34,964 bases of DNA from Candidatus Flavonifractor intestinigallinarum (GCA_019119165.1 DWXO01000038.1:1-34964); one strand, 5' to 3'. Shown: positions 24,636-34,198, numbered from the stretch's first letter. The notes: generated by a model not told the origin, from the letters alone. Numbers and translations: made by a program.

Positions 24636-25877
24636 TTAACCCTCCCACTTCTTGAACAGCACGCAGGCGTTGTGACCGCCAAAGCCCAGGGAGTTGGACA
24701 GGGCGTACTGTACGTCGGCATTCCGGCCCTGGTTGGGCACATAGTCCAGGTCGCAGGCCGGGTCGGCCTCCTGGTAGTTGATGGTGGCGGGCAGATACCC
24801 GTCCTTCAGGGCTAAGGCGGAGAAGATGGCCTCCACCGCACCGGCGGCCCCCAGCATATGGCCGGTCATGGACTTGGTGGAGCTGACCGCCAGCTGGTAG
24901 GCGTGGTCGCCGAACACCGTCTTGATGGCGTCGGTCTCGCCGGAGTCGTTGAGGGGGGTGGAGGTGCCGTGGGCGTTGATGTAGCCCACCTGCTCGGGGG
25001 CCACGCCGCCGTCGGCCAGGGCCTGGGCCATGGCCCGGGCGCCGCCCTCTCCGTGAGGCGCGGGGGCGGTCATGTGGTAGGCGTCGCAGGTGGCGCCGTA
25101 GCCCACCACCTCGGCGTACACCTTGGCCCCCCGGGCCTTGGCGTGCTCATACTCCTCCAGCACCAGAATGCCGGCGCCCTCGCCCATAACGAAGCCGGAG
25201 CGCTGGGCGTCGAAGGGGATGGAGGCCCGGTTGGGGTCGTCTCCCACATGGAGGGCCCGCATGGTGGTGAAGCCGCCGATGGACAGGGGGGTAATGGCGG
25301 ACTCGGCGCCGCCGCACAGCATCACCTCGGCATAGCCGTCCCGGATGTGGCGGAAGGCGTCGCCCACGGCGTTGGAGCCGCCGGCGCAGGCGGTGACGGG
25401 GCAGGTACACATACCCTGGAAGCCGAAGGCGATGGCGATGAGGCCGGCTCCCATGTTGGCGATGGTGGAGGGGATGTAAAAGGGAGAGGCCCGGTCAAAG
25501 CCCTTCTCAGAGCAGCGCATCTGCTCGGCCTCGGTGTTGCCGATGCCGCCGATGCCGCTGGAGACGATAACGCCGCAGCGGGTGCGGTCAATGGACTCCA
25601 GATCCAGGCCGCTGTCGGCCACCGCCTCCTTGGCGGAGGCCATGGCCAGCTGGGAGTAGCGGGCCATGTGGCGCACTTCCTTCTTGTCCAGCACGGAGGT
25701 GGGGTCCCAGTCCTTCACCTCGGCGGCCAGATGAACCTTCTGGGGGGCGGCGTCGTACTGGGTGATGGGGGCAATGCCGCACACGCCGTTACGGACGGCC
25801 TGCCAGGTATCGGCCACATTGTGGCCCAGGGGATTCACAGTCCCCATGCCGGTAATGACGACTCTGCGTTTTTCCAT
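24636..25877 (-). CDS. fabF: 3-oxoacyl-ACP synthase II
   Basis: 413 residues, the elongating ketoacyl synthase. The Cys-His-His triad is visible: Cys 164 in TACAGGSN, His 303 in NAHGTSTPLND, and His 340 in TKSMTGHMLGAAG. The gatekeeper region GFGGHNACVLF closes the protein. It condenses malonyl-ACP with acyl-ACP. It is the only elongating KAS gene in the cluster and lies 18 bases after fabG. Confidence 0.97.
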   Translation of the reverse strand: MEKRRVVITGMGTVNPLGHNVADTWQAVRNGVCGIAPITQYDAAPQKVHLAAEVKDWDPTSVLDKKEVRHMARYSQLAMASAKEAVADSGLDLESIDRTRCGVIVSSGIGGIGNTEAEQMRCSEKGFDRASPFYIPSTIANMGAGLIAIAFGFQGMCTCPVTACAGGSNAVGDAFRHIRDGYAEVMLCGGAESAITPLSIGGFTTMRALHVGDDPNRASIPFDAQRSGFVMGEGAGILVLEEYEHAKARGAKVYAEVVGYGATCDAYHMTAPAPHGEGGARAMAQALADGGVAPEQVGYINAHGTSTPLNDSGETDAIKTVFGDHAYQLAVSSTKSMTGHMLGAAGAVEAIFSALALKDGYLPATINYQEADPACDLDYVPNQGRNADVQYALSNSLGFGGHNACVLFKKWEG

Positions 25878-25895
25878 AATTGATCTTGTTCCTCC

Positions 25896-26639
25896 TCACA
25901 TACCCATACCGCCGTCGACGGAAAGGACCTGTCCGGTGATGTAGGCCGCCTCATCGGAGGCCAGGAAGGCCACAGCGGCGGCCACGTCCTCGGGGGTGCC
26001 GGCCCGGCCAGCGGGGATGGTGGACAGCATGGCCTCCCGGGCGGCGTCGGGGAGGGCGGCGGTCATGTCGGTGGCGATGTAGCCGGGGGCCACCGCGTTG
26101 ACGGTGATCCCACGTCCGCCCAGCTCCTTGGCCAGGGACTTGGTCATGCCGATAACCCCCGCCTTGCTGGCGCAGTAGTTGATCTGGCCCGGATTGCCCC
26201 GGAGGGCCACCACCGAGCTGAGGTTGATGATGCGGCCAAATTTTGCCTTCATCATGGGCCGGGCGGCGGCCTTCATGCACAGGAAGGCCCCCTTCAGGTT
26301 GGTCTCAATGACCGCGTCGAAGTCCTCCTCCTTCAGCATCATGGCCAGATTGTCCCGGGTGATGCCGGCGTTGTTCACCAGGATGTGGAGGCCGCCCAGC
26401 TCCTTCACGGCGGTATCCATCAGGGTCTTCACGGCGGCGGGGTCGGCCACGCTGCCCTGGACGGCCCGGGCCTCCACCCCCAGCTCCTTGAGGGCGGCCA
26501 GAGTCTCCTCGGCGGCGGCGGTATTGCCGGCGTAGGAGAACACCACATTGGCCCCACGGCGGGCCAGCTCCAGGCAGATGGCCTTGCCGATGCCCCGGCT
26601 GCCGCCGGTGACCACGGCGATTTTTCCATTCATGCTCAT
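25896..26639 (-). CDS. fabG: 3-oxoacyl-ACP reductase
   Basis: 247 residues, a short-chain dehydrogenase. NADPH-binding TGGSRGIG (11-18), NNAG (89-92) and the catalytic set Asn 114, Ser 142, Tyr 155 and Lys 159 (YCASK) are intact. It reduces 3-oxoacyl-ACP. It starts four bases after the fabD stop. Confidence 0.97.
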   Translation of the reverse strand: MSMNGKIAVVTGGSRGIGKAICLELARRGANVVFSYAGNTAAAEETLAALKELGVEARAVQGSVADPAAVKTLMDTAVKELGGLHILVNNAGITRDNLAMMLKEEDFDAVIETNLKGAFLCMKAAARPMMKAKFGRIINLSSVVALRGNPGQINYCASKAGVIGMTKSLAKELGGRGITVNAVAPGYIATDMTAALPDAAREAMLSTIPAGRAGTPEDVAAAVAFLASDEAAYITGQVLSVDGGMGM

Positions 26640-26643
26640 ACAG

Positions 26644-27570
26644 TTATCCTTTCAAAGCGGCGGAGAGGGCGTCCAGGTCGGCGCAGGTCTCCACGGCGTA
26701 GGTCTTGATGGAGGGGGCGGTCTTTTTCACAAAGCCGCTGAGGGCCTTGCCGGGGCCGATCTCCACGATGGTGTCCACACCCAGCGCCTCCAGGCGGCGG
26801 AGGGTGTCCTCCATGTAGACGGAGGACTGGACCTGACGCTCCAGCAGGGCGGGGATGGTGTCGTTCTCGCCCATCTCATGGCCCAGGCAGTTGAAGAGCA
26901 CCGGGAAGGCCATTTCGCCAAAAGTGACGCTCTGGAACTTCTCCCGCAGGGCGTCGCCGGCGGGAGCCAGCAGGGAGGTGTGGAAGGGGCCGCTGACCTT
27001 CAGAGGCAGGCAGCGCTTGGCTCCCAGCTCCTTGGCGATGGAAGCGGCCTTGTTCACCGCCTCCTGAGCGCCGCCGATGACCAGCTGGCCGGGGCAGTTG
27101 TAGTTGGCGATCTCCACCACGCCCGCGTCGGCGGCCTGATCGCAGGCCTGCTGCAGCTTCTCCCGGTCCAGACCCAGCACGGCGGTCATGCCGCAGGGGA
27201 CACCGGCAGCGGCGGAGGCCATGGCCTTGCCCCGGAAAGCGGCCAGGGAGATGGCCTGGGCGGGGGTGAACACCCCGGCGGCCTGGAGGGCGGAATACTC
27301 GCCCAGGCTGAGACCGGCGGCGTAGTCGGGCCGGATGCCCATCTCATACAGAATGGCGGTCATACCGGCGGCAAAGGCCACCATGCAGGGCTGGGTATAC
27401 TCCGTCTGGTTCAGCACCCCATCGGGGTCGGTAAAGGAGACGGTTTTCAGGTCAAAGTCCACATCGGCGCTGTCCAGCACGGCTTTGAATACGGGATAGG
27501 CCTCATAGAGGTCGGCACCCATGCCGGGGTGCTGGCTGCCCTGTCCGGCGTACAGAAATGCGAGGCTCAT
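26644..27570 (-). CDS. fabD: Malonyl-CoA:ACP transacylase
   Basis: 308 residues. The opening AFLYAGQGSQHPGMG is diagnostic. The nucleophile Ser 88 is in GLSLGEYSAL and the catalytic His 197 in SGPFHTSLL. It transfers malonyl from CoA to ACP, providing extender units. Its ATG overlaps the fabK stop (ATGA), so translation is coupled. Confidence 0.97.
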   Translation of the reverse strand: MSLAFLYAGQGSQHPGMGADLYEAYPVFKAVLDSADVDFDLKTVSFTDPDGVLNQTEYTQPCMVAFAAGMTAILYEMGIRPDYAAGLSLGEYSALQAAGVFTPAQAISLAAFRGKAMASAAAGVPCGMTAVLGLDREKLQQACDQAADAGVVEIANYNCPGQLVIGGAQEAVNKAASIAKELGAKRCLPLKVSGPFHTSLLAPAGDALREKFQSVTFGEMAFPVLFNCLGHEMGENDTIPALLERQVQSSVYMEDTLRRLEALGVDTIVEIGPGKALSGFVKKTAPSIKTYAVETCADLDALSAALKG

Positions 27571-28493
27571 ACGTTCAGTCCTTTCACAACGGCCTGACAG
27601 CCGCTCATCATGTCCTCAAAGATGGTCCGCAGGGGGCGGATTTCCTTTACCATACCGGCCACCTGGCCGGCCATAAAGCTGCCGGTGTCCAGGTCGCCGT
27701 CAAATACGGCACGACGGAGGGAGCCCAGGGTCAGCTTCTCCATCTCCTCCAGAGGCAGGTTCTGCTTCTCCATGCGCAGATACTCCCGGGCCATCTTGTT
27801 CTTGAGCACCCGGACGGGAGCGCCGCCAGTGCGGCCGGTGACGGTGGTGTCGTTGGCGCCCGCCTTCACCACGGCCTGCTTGTAGTTGTCGTGGATGGGG
27901 CACTCCTCACTGGCCAGCAGGCAGGTGCCCACCTGCACGCCGCAGGCGCCCAGGGCAAAGGCGGCGGCCATCTGGCGGCCGTCGGCGATGCCGCCGGCGG
28001 CAATGACGGGCACGCTCACCGCATCCACCACCTGGGGCACCAGGGCCATGGTGGTCATCTCGCCCACATGGCCGCCGCTCTCGGTGCCCTCGGCGATGAC
28101 GCCGTCAATGCCGTACCGCTCCAGACGCTTGGCCAGGATGGGAGCGGCCACCACGGGGAACACCTTGATGCCGGCCGCCTTCCAGGCGGGGACGTACTTG
28201 CCGGGGTTGCCGGCGCCGGTGGTCACCACCTGGACGCCCTCCTCCACCACCACGCGGGCCAGATCCTCGATGTGGGGATTCATCAGCATCAGGTTGACGC
28301 CGAAGGGCTTGTCAGTGGAGGACTTGGCAACCTGAATCTCATGGCGCAGGGCGTCGGCGTCCATGCCGCCGGAGCCGATGAGACCCAGTGCGCCGGCATT
28401 GGACACAGCGGCGGCAAAAGCGCCGGTGGCCACGTTGGCCATGCCGCCCTGGATAATGGGGAATTCAATTCCCAACAGTTCGTTCAGTTTCAT
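27567..28493 (-). CDS. fabK: Enoyl-ACP reductase II (flavin-dependent)
   Basis: 308 residues, an FMN TIM-barrel of the nitronate monooxygenase-like superfamily. PIIQGGMANVATG (12-24), GTESGGHVGEMTT (136-148, catalytic His 142) and VIAAGGIADGRQMAAAFALGA are the FabK signatures. It carries out the last reduction of each cycle and replaces FabI, which is absent here; FabK enzymes are insensitive to triclosan. The start at 28493 has AAGGAG upstream; a longer frame to 28532 lacks support. Two palindromes separate it from fabH. Confidence 0.95.
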   Translation of the reverse strand: MKLNELLGIEFPIIQGGMANVATGAFAAAVSNAGALGLIGSGGMDADALRHEIQVAKSSTDKPFGVNLMLMNPHIEDLARVVVEEGVQVVTTGAGNPGKYVPAWKAAGIKVFPVVAAPILAKRLERYGIDGVIAEGTESGGHVGEMTTMALVPQVVDAVSVPVIAAGGIADGRQMAAAFALGACGVQVGTCLLASEECPIHDNYKQAVVKAGANDTTVTGRTGGAPVRVLKNKMAREYLRMEKQNLPLEEMEKLTLGSLRRAVFDGDLDTGSFMAGQVAGMVKEIRPLRTIFEDMMSGCQAVVKGLNV

Positions 28494-28516
28494 GACAGAC
28501 TCCTTATCAAAGAGAC

Positions 28517-28577
28517 GGGCGGATGAGGGCATCCGCCCCTACATGGGATTCGTAGGGGGCGATGTCCACATCGCCCC
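28517..28577. repeat. Two adjacent palindromes between fabH and fabK
   Basis: GGGCGGATG/CATCCGCCC (28517-28525, 28530-28538) and GGGGCGATGT/ACATCGCCCC (28556-28565, 28568-28577). The two share the pattern GTAGGGG-CGATG and face each other through CCCCTAC...GTAGGGGG. They look like a REP/BIP-type interspersed repeat unit lodged inside the operon. They may also stabilise or separate mRNA segments. Confidence 0.7.
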
Positions 28578-28583
28578 GCCATT

Positions 28584-29534
28584 TTACACCAATTCCAAAA
28601 GCGCGCCCGCCCAGGTCAGGCCTCCGCCGAAGCCCACGCACAGGGCCTTCTGGCCGGAGGTCAGCTGGCCGGTGGTGACCAGTTCATCCAGCAGCAGGGG
28701 CACGCTGGCGGCGGAGGTGTTGCCGGTGTGGGCGATGTTGCCGGTACATTTGGCCGGGTCCACCCCCAGCTTCTTCACCGCAAAGTTGATGATACGCTGG
28801 TTGGCCTGGTGGAACACAAAGCGGTCCACGTCCTCCAGGGTGAGGCCCGCCTTTTTGACCACCTCTTTGGCGCAGCGGGGCAGGGCCTCCACGGCGAAGC
28901 GGAACACCGCCTTGCCGTCCATGTGGATGTAGGAGGGATCGGCGCTGTTGGCCCCGGGGACGTACAGGGCCTCCTGATTGCCCCGGCAGCCCAGCACCCC
29001 GCAGAGGGAGGGATAGTCCGCCCGCCACTCCACCACGGCGGCTCCCGCACCGTCCCCGAAGAGAACGCAGGTGGAGCGGTCGGTGAAGTCGGTGATGCGG
29101 CTGAGGGCCTCCACCCCCACCACGAGGCCGTACTTCCGCTGGGCGGCGGAGAGCAGGCACTCCGCTGTATGGAGGCCGTACACGAAGCCGGAACAGGCGG
29201 CGTTCAGGTCAAAGCACACCGTATCCTCCGGGAAGCCCAGATCCCGCTGGAGGATGCAGGCGGCGGCGGGGGTCAGATAGTCCTGGGACAGGGTGGCTAC
29301 GATGCACACCCCGATCTGCTCCGGCCCGATGCCGGAGCGCTCCAGAGCCTGTTTGGCGGCGGCCAGACACAGGGAGGTGTGGCTCTCCCCCTCGGTGCAG
29401 TGGTAGCGGCTGCGGATACCGGTGCGGGTGGCGATCCACTCGTCGTTGGTGTCCACGATCTTGGCCATATCGTCGTTGGTCACCGCCCGCCGGGGCAGGG
29501 CGGAGCCGGTGCTCAGAAGTTTGATTCCGTTCAT
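28584..29534 (-). CDS. fabH: 3-oxoacyl-ACP synthase III
   Basis: 316 residues. The triad is Cys 114 (NAACSGFVYG), His 242 (FHQANQRI) and Asn 272 (AHTGNTSAAS). It condenses acetyl- or branched acyl-CoA with malonyl-ACP to start each chain. Its start overlaps the accA stop by four bases. The C-terminal GFGGGLTWAGALL matches the family. Confidence 0.97.
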   Translation of the reverse strand: MNGIKLLSTGSALPRRAVTNDDMAKIVDTNDEWIATRTGIRSRYHCTEGESHTSLCLAAAKQALERSGIGPEQIGVCIVATLSQDYLTPAAACILQRDLGFPEDTVCFDLNAACSGFVYGLHTAECLLSAAQRKYGLVVGVEALSRITDFTDRSTCVLFGDGAGAAVVEWRADYPSLCGVLGCRGNQEALYVPGANSADPSYIHMDGKAVFRFAVEALPRCAKEVVKKAGLTLEDVDRFVFHQANQRIINFAVKKLGVDPAKCTGNIAHTGNTSAASVPLLLDELVTTGQLTSGQKALCVGFGGGLTWAGALLELV

Positions 29535-30352
29535 GGGCGCTCCTTTCTCAGGGCTTTGCTGCCCATTAAGCGGAATTTTTTATAGCGCTGGGTGGCCAAA
29601 GCCTGGCCGTTCAGCTTGTTCAGGGCCGCCAGCTCCTTCACCAGGACGGCGTCCAGGGCGCGGCAGACCGCATGGAGGTCGGTGTGGGCTCCCTGAGCGG
29701 GCTCGGGGATCACGGCGTCGATGACTCCCAGCTCCAGCAGGTCGGCGGCGGTGAGCTTCATCACGTCGCAGGCCTCGTCGCTGCGGGAGGAGTCCTTCCA
29801 CAGAATGGCGGCAAAGCCCTCGGGGGAGAGGACGGAGTAGACCGCATTCTCCAGCATGAGCACGCGGTTGCCCACGCCCAGGGCCAATGCGCCGCCGCTG
29901 CCCCCCTCGCCGGTGACCACCGAGATCACCGGGACGGTGAGGGCGGAGGAGAGAGCCAGGGTGCGGGCGATGGCCTCCCCCTGGCCTCGGGCCTCGGCCT
30001 CCAGACCGGGGTAGGCGCCGGGGGTGTCGATGAAGGTGATGACGGGGCGGCGGAACTTCTCCGCCTGCTCCATCAGCCGCTGGGCCTTGCGGTAGCCCTC
30101 GGGGGAGGGCATACCGAAATGGTAGGCCAGGTGTTCCTCCAGGGTGCGGCCCTTCCGGTGGCCGATGACGGTGACCGGCTGGCCGTGGAAGAGGGCCACG
30201 CCCCCCAGGATGCTGCCGTCGTCGGAACACAGGCGGTCGCCCCGCTGCTCAAAGAAATCGGTGAAGAGGGCGGCGATGAAGTCGGCGGTGCCCGGCCGGT
30301 CCTGATGGCGAGCCAGAGCCACCCGCTGGGCGGGGGTAAGATGGTCAGCCAC
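29531..30352 (-). CDS. accA: Acetyl-CoA carboxylase carboxyltransferase, alpha subunit
   Basis: 273 residues of the crotonase-type carboxyltransferase fold. FIDTPGAYPGLEAEARGQGEAIA and VTGEGGSGGALALGVGNRVLMLENAVYSVLSPEG are the AccA core. It forms a heterotetramer with AccD that moves the carboxyl group from biotin to acetyl-CoA. It lacks most of the N-terminal helical extension seen in the longer E. coli protein (about 319 residues), as is usual for Clostridia. It overlaps accD by 8 bases. Confidence 0.96.
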   Translation of the reverse strand: MADHLTPAQRVALARHQDRPGTADFIAALFTDFFEQRGDRLCSDDGSILGGVALFHGQPVTVIGHRKGRTLEEHLAYHFGMPSPEGYRKAQRLMEQAEKFRRPVITFIDTPGAYPGLEAEARGQGEAIARTLALSSALTVPVISVVTGEGGSGGALALGVGNRVLMLENAVYSVLSPEGFAAILWKDSSRSDEACDVMKLTAADLLELGVIDAVIPEPAQGAHTDLHAVCRALDAVLVKELAALNKLNGQALATQRYKKFRLMGSKALRKERP

Positions 30353-31204
30353 GGTCGCTCCCTCCTTTCCCGTGCAGTTTCAGCAGCTGGATCAGGGTAT
30401 CCCGCAGCTGGGTCCGGGGCACGATGGCGTCCAGGAAGCCGTGCTCCAGCAGGTACTCGGCGCTCTGGAAGCCCTCGGGCAGCTTCTCGCCGATGGTCTG
30501 TTCAATGACTCGGGGCCCGGCAAAGCCGATGAGGGCGCCGGGCTCGGCCAGCATGATGTCGCCCAGGCTGGCAAAGCTGGCGGTGACCCCGCCGGTGGTG
30601 GGGTGGGTGAGTACCGAGATGTATAGCCCGCCCTTGCGGGAGAACCGCTCCAGGGCGGCGGAGGTCTTGGCCATCTGCATCAGGGACAGAATGCCCTCCT
30701 GCATCCGGGCTCCGCCGCTGGCGGAGAAGAGGATGAGGGGCAGCTTATATTTTTCAGCGTACTCCACCAGCCGGGTGACCTTCTCGCCCAGGGCAGCGCT
30801 CATGCTGCCCATGAAGAACCGGCTATCCAGAGCGCCGATGGCCACCTTCTGGCCGTTGATACGGCCGGTGGCGGCCACCACGCCCTCGTTCATGCCGGTG
30901 CGGCGGCGGGCCCCCTCCAGCTTGGCGGCGTAGCCGGGGAAGGACAGGGGATCGTTGGAGGACAGATTGGCGTCCAGCTCCCGGAAGGTGCCCTTGTCCA
31001 GCACCAGGCTGAGCCGGTAATAGGCCCCCACGGGGTAGTGGTGGCCGCACAGGGGGCAGACGTACCGGGCGGCCACCAGGTCACGGCGGCGCACCGCACC
31101 GCCGCAAGAGGGACAGGCTTCCTCGGTGTGGGCGGGGGCGGGGGAGGAGCCCCGGAGGGCTTTCAGAGAGAGCAGCTTCTGACGCCGCTGGGCAAAGACG
31201 TTGC

Positions 31205-31208
<4 letters not shown>
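30345..31208 (-). CDS. accD: Acetyl-CoA carboxylase carboxyltransferase, beta subunit
   Basis: 287 residues. The N-terminal zinc ribbon has Cys 32, 35, 51 and 54 (CPSCG...CPLCGHH). The carboxyltransferase domain contains FSASGGARMQEGILSLMQM and LTHPTTGGVTASFASLGD. It partners AccA. Its start overlaps the accC stop by four bases. Confidence 0.96.
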
Positions 31209-32590
<1,382 letters not shown>

Positions 32591-32594
32591 GGAA

Positions 32595-33017
32595 TCACCC
32601 TTCCCGGTAACGAATGAGGGGGTCCCCAAAGGACACCAGAGCCCCGTCCTCCTGGAGAATGGCCTCGATGGTGCAGTCACAGGGGGCGTGGACCTCGTTC
32701 ATCATCTTCATGGCCTCCATGAGGCAGACGGTCTGGCCCTTCTTCACCTTGTCGCCCACCTTGACGAAGGGCTCGGCGTCGGGGGCGGAGGCGGCGTAGA
32801 AGGTGCCCACCAGGGGAGCGGTGATGCAGGGACCCTCGGGCTGAGCCGCAGGGGCGGGGGCGGCGGCAGGCGCGGAGACGGCTGCCGGCGCGGTAGGAAC
32901 GGCAGCGCTGCCGCCCTTGCCCAGCTCCAGGGTGAAGTCCTTGGTATTCAGCTTGAAGGTGGTGATGCCGCTCTGGTCAAAGCGGGCCATCAGCTCAAAA
33001 ATCTCTTGGTTGGTCAT
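32595..33017 (-). CDS. accB: Biotin carboxyl carrier protein
   Basis: 140 residues. The N-terminal dimerisation region is followed by an Ala/Pro-rich flexible linker (about 37-60) and the biotinyl domain. The biotinylated Lys 104 is in MEAMKMMNEV. The start at 33017 is preceded by AAAGGAGC. It is separated from acpP by a terminator-like hairpin. Confidence 0.96.
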   Translation of the reverse strand: MTNQEIFELMARFDQSGITTFKLNTKDFTLELGKGGSAAVPTAPAAVSAPAAAPAPAAQPEGPCITAPLVGTFYAASAPDAEPFVKVGDKVKKGQTVCLMEAMKMMNEVHAPCDCTIEAILQEDGALVSFGDPLIRYREG

Positions 33018-33032
33018 AGCGGCTCCTTTCGG

Positions 33033-33060
33033 AAAAAAGGCATCGGTTTGCACCGATGCC
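33033..33060 (-). terminator. Internal terminator-like hairpin between acpP and accB
   Basis: GGCATCGGT (33039-33047) and ACCGATGCC (33052-33060) with a 4-base loop. On the minus strand a T6 tract follows (33038-33033). It sits 14 bases after the acpP stop and 15 bases before the accB start, so it should reduce read-through and make acpP mRNA more abundant than the rest of the operon. Confidence 0.8.
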
Positions 33061-33073
33061 CGTTTTCTTCCTC

Positions 33074-33304
33074 TTACTCAGCGTGATCCTCGATGTACTT
33101 CATCAGGTCGCCCACGGTCTTCATGTTGGGCAGGTCCTCGTCGGCGATGGTCACGCCGAAGGCCTCCTCCAGAGCCATGGACAGCTCCACGGCGGCCAGG
33201 GAATCGGCCTCCAGGTCCTCGGCCAGGCGGGCGTCGGGGGTCACCTTGTCGGCGTCGCAGCTCAGGGTCTCCACAATGATATCCTTAATCTTCTCGAAAT
33301 CCAT
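33074..33304 (-). CDS. acpP: Acyl carrier protein
   Basis: 76 acidic residues. The phosphopantetheine-bearing Ser 35 lies in EADSLAAVEL. Four-helix ACP signatures such as DLEADSLA and FGVTIADEDLPNM are present. It carries all intermediates of the cycle encoded downstream. The start at 33304 has GAGGAG upstream. It is the first gene of the operon. Confidence 0.97.
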   Translation of the reverse strand: MDFEKIKDIIVETLSCDADKVTPDARLAEDLEADSLAAVELSMALEEAFGVTIADEDLPNMKTVGDLMKYIEDHAE

Positions 33305-33338
33305 GGTAATGCTCCTCACAAAACAATTCAAAAATTTT

Positions 33339-33382
33339 AGTTAAATCATTTTACTTAAAAATTTTTAAATAAAATAATTTAA
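33339..33382. promoter_or_regulatory. AT-rich dyads, possible FabT-like operators
   Basis: Three consecutive dyads lie in the acpP leader: AGTTAAATCATTTTACT (33339-33355, arms differing at one pair), TTAAAAATTTTTAA (33355-33368, perfect) and TTAAAT-N6-ATTTAA (33365-33382). They start about 5 bases downstream of the -10. MarR proteins bind such AT-rich palindromes, so binding by the regulator at the end of the operon is plausible but not shown. Confidence 0.5.
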
Positions 33383-33386
33383 GCAT

Positions 33387-33414
33387 ATTTTAGCAGGCGG
33401 AACTGATTTGTCAA
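33387..33414 (-). promoter_or_regulatory. Promoter of the fatty-acid operon
   Basis: Perfect TTGACA (33414-33409), 16 bases, TAAAAT (33392-33387) on the minus strand, about 80 bases before acpP. Confidence 0.75.
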
Positions 33415-33475
33415 GACTTTTTTTGGAAACTGCAAAGGACAATCTTCAGAACTGTTCAAATTCACAAAAGCAGAA

Positions 33476-33508
33476 TAAAAAAACGCCCTGCGATTGGATC
33501 GCAGGGCG
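33476..33508 (-). terminator. Terminator after the Cys-rich small gene
   Basis: CGCCCTGCGAT (33484-33494) pairs with ATCGCAGGGCG (33498-33508) around a 3-base loop, followed on the minus strand by T7. Confidence 0.9.
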
Positions 33509-33550
33509 AAGATTGGGGGTAAGTAGCCGCCCGGGAGGGCGGCGCAGGGT

Positions 33551-33754
33551 TCAGCAGCAGCGGCAGCCGCAGGAGGTATCCTCCTCCTGATCGGCGGCCC
33601 ACAGGAAGGCCGGGATGGTGAGATAGACCTGACGGCCGCCGGCAGCGGTGCCGGACAGGTCGGACAGGTTCAGGTTGGAGAACAGGCCGTTGGAAGCGGT
33701 CCCGTTGTTCTCGGAGGAGTTGCAGCAGCAGCGATTCCAGTTGTTACAACACAT
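33551..33754 (-). CDS. Cysteine-rich small protein, 67 residues, unknown function
   Basis: Begins MCCNNWNRCCCNSSENN and ends EEDTSCGCRCC. Nine cysteines are clustered at the two ends around a hydrophobic centre (VYLTIPAFLWAA). The terminal CC and CxCxCC arrangement suggests metal binding or disulfide-rich coat material. The start ATG follows GGGGGT, and a strong terminator lies 43 bases after the stop, which supports a real single gene. The family is not recognised. An upstream extension would run through tRNA-Gln and is rejected. Confidence 0.65.
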   Translation of the reverse strand: MCCNNWNRCCCNSSENNGTASNGLFSNLNLSDLSGTAAGGRQVYLTIPAFLWAADQEEDTSCGCRCC

Positions 33755-33841
33755 AATGAAGTACCCCCAATCAAAATCGTGGCGGGCCTTTGCCCCCCAC
33801 AGCCCAGTATACGCGGGGTGGGGACGGGAGGTACCAAAAAA

Positions 33842-33872
33842 GAAAAAAGCGAGACAACCGAAGTTGTCTCGC
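33842..33872 (-). terminator. Terminator of tRNA-Gln
   Basis: GCGAGACAAC (33849-33858) and GTTGTCTCGC (33863-33872) with a UUCG loop on the transcript, followed by a T-rich tract. It begins three bases after the tRNA CCA. Confidence 0.92.
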
Positions 33873-33874
33873 TT

Positions 33875-33948
33875 TGGCAGCGGGAGAAGGATTCGAACCC
33901 TCACATACAGAGTCAGAGTCTGCTGTGCTACCCTTACACAATCCCGCT
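33875..33948 (-). tRNA. tRNA-Gln (anticodon CTG)
   Basis: A 74-nt cloverleaf with encoded CCA on the minus strand. The acceptor AGCGGGA pairs with TCCCGCT; anticodon stem GCAGA/TCTGT encloses loop CTCTGAC, giving CTG; the discriminator is G. It has its own promoter and terminator. Confidence 0.93.
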
Positions 33949-33981
33949 ATTTGTTTGCCGCTCTCGCTGAGCGCAGGTGTT

Positions 33982-34009
33982 ATTATAGCAAACTACAGAG
34001 AAATGTCAA
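33982..34009 (-). promoter_or_regulatory. tRNA-Gln promoter
   Basis: TTGACA (34009-34004), 16 bases, TATAAT (33987-33982) on the minus strand, both hexamers perfect. Confidence 0.85.
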
Positions 34010-34024
34010 TAGGAAAATTGAAAA

Positions 34025-34059
34025 AAATAAAAAATTGTGGGCCGGAGTTTCCGGCCCAC
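34025..34059 (-). terminator. Terminator of the 42-residue gene
   Basis: GTGGGCCGGA (34037-34046) and TCCGGCCCAC (34050-34059) with a GTT loop, followed on the minus strand by AATTTTTTATTTTTTT. It lies 10 bases after the stop of the small minus-strand gene. Confidence 0.9.
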
Positions 34060-34069
34060 GGGAAAGGGG

Positions 34070-34198
34070 TCAATGGCGGTTGGGATCGCCGGTCTTATCC
34101 TGGGGCTGCTCCTGCTTCTTGCTCTGGGAATGCTTGCAGTCCTGGGGAGCGGGATTCTGGTTTCTGGATTTCTTCTGCTCGTTGTGCTGGTTCTGCAT
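34070..34198 (-). CDS. Small hydrophilic Gln/Lys-rich protein, 42 residues
   Basis: MQNQHNEQKKSRNQNPAPQD opens the protein; it is rich in Q, N, K and P and has no hydrophobic core, so it is probably disordered. AGGTGA lies six bases before the ATG, and a strong terminator follows the stop, which together argue for a real gene. Composition resembles small spore-associated proteins of Firmicutes, but no family is recognised. A hydrophobic plus-strand frame over the same bases (34037-34267) ends without its own terminator and is considered a shadow. Confidence 0.6.
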   Translation of the reverse strand: MQNQHNEQKKSRNQNPAPQDCKHSQSKKQEQPQDKTGDPNRH

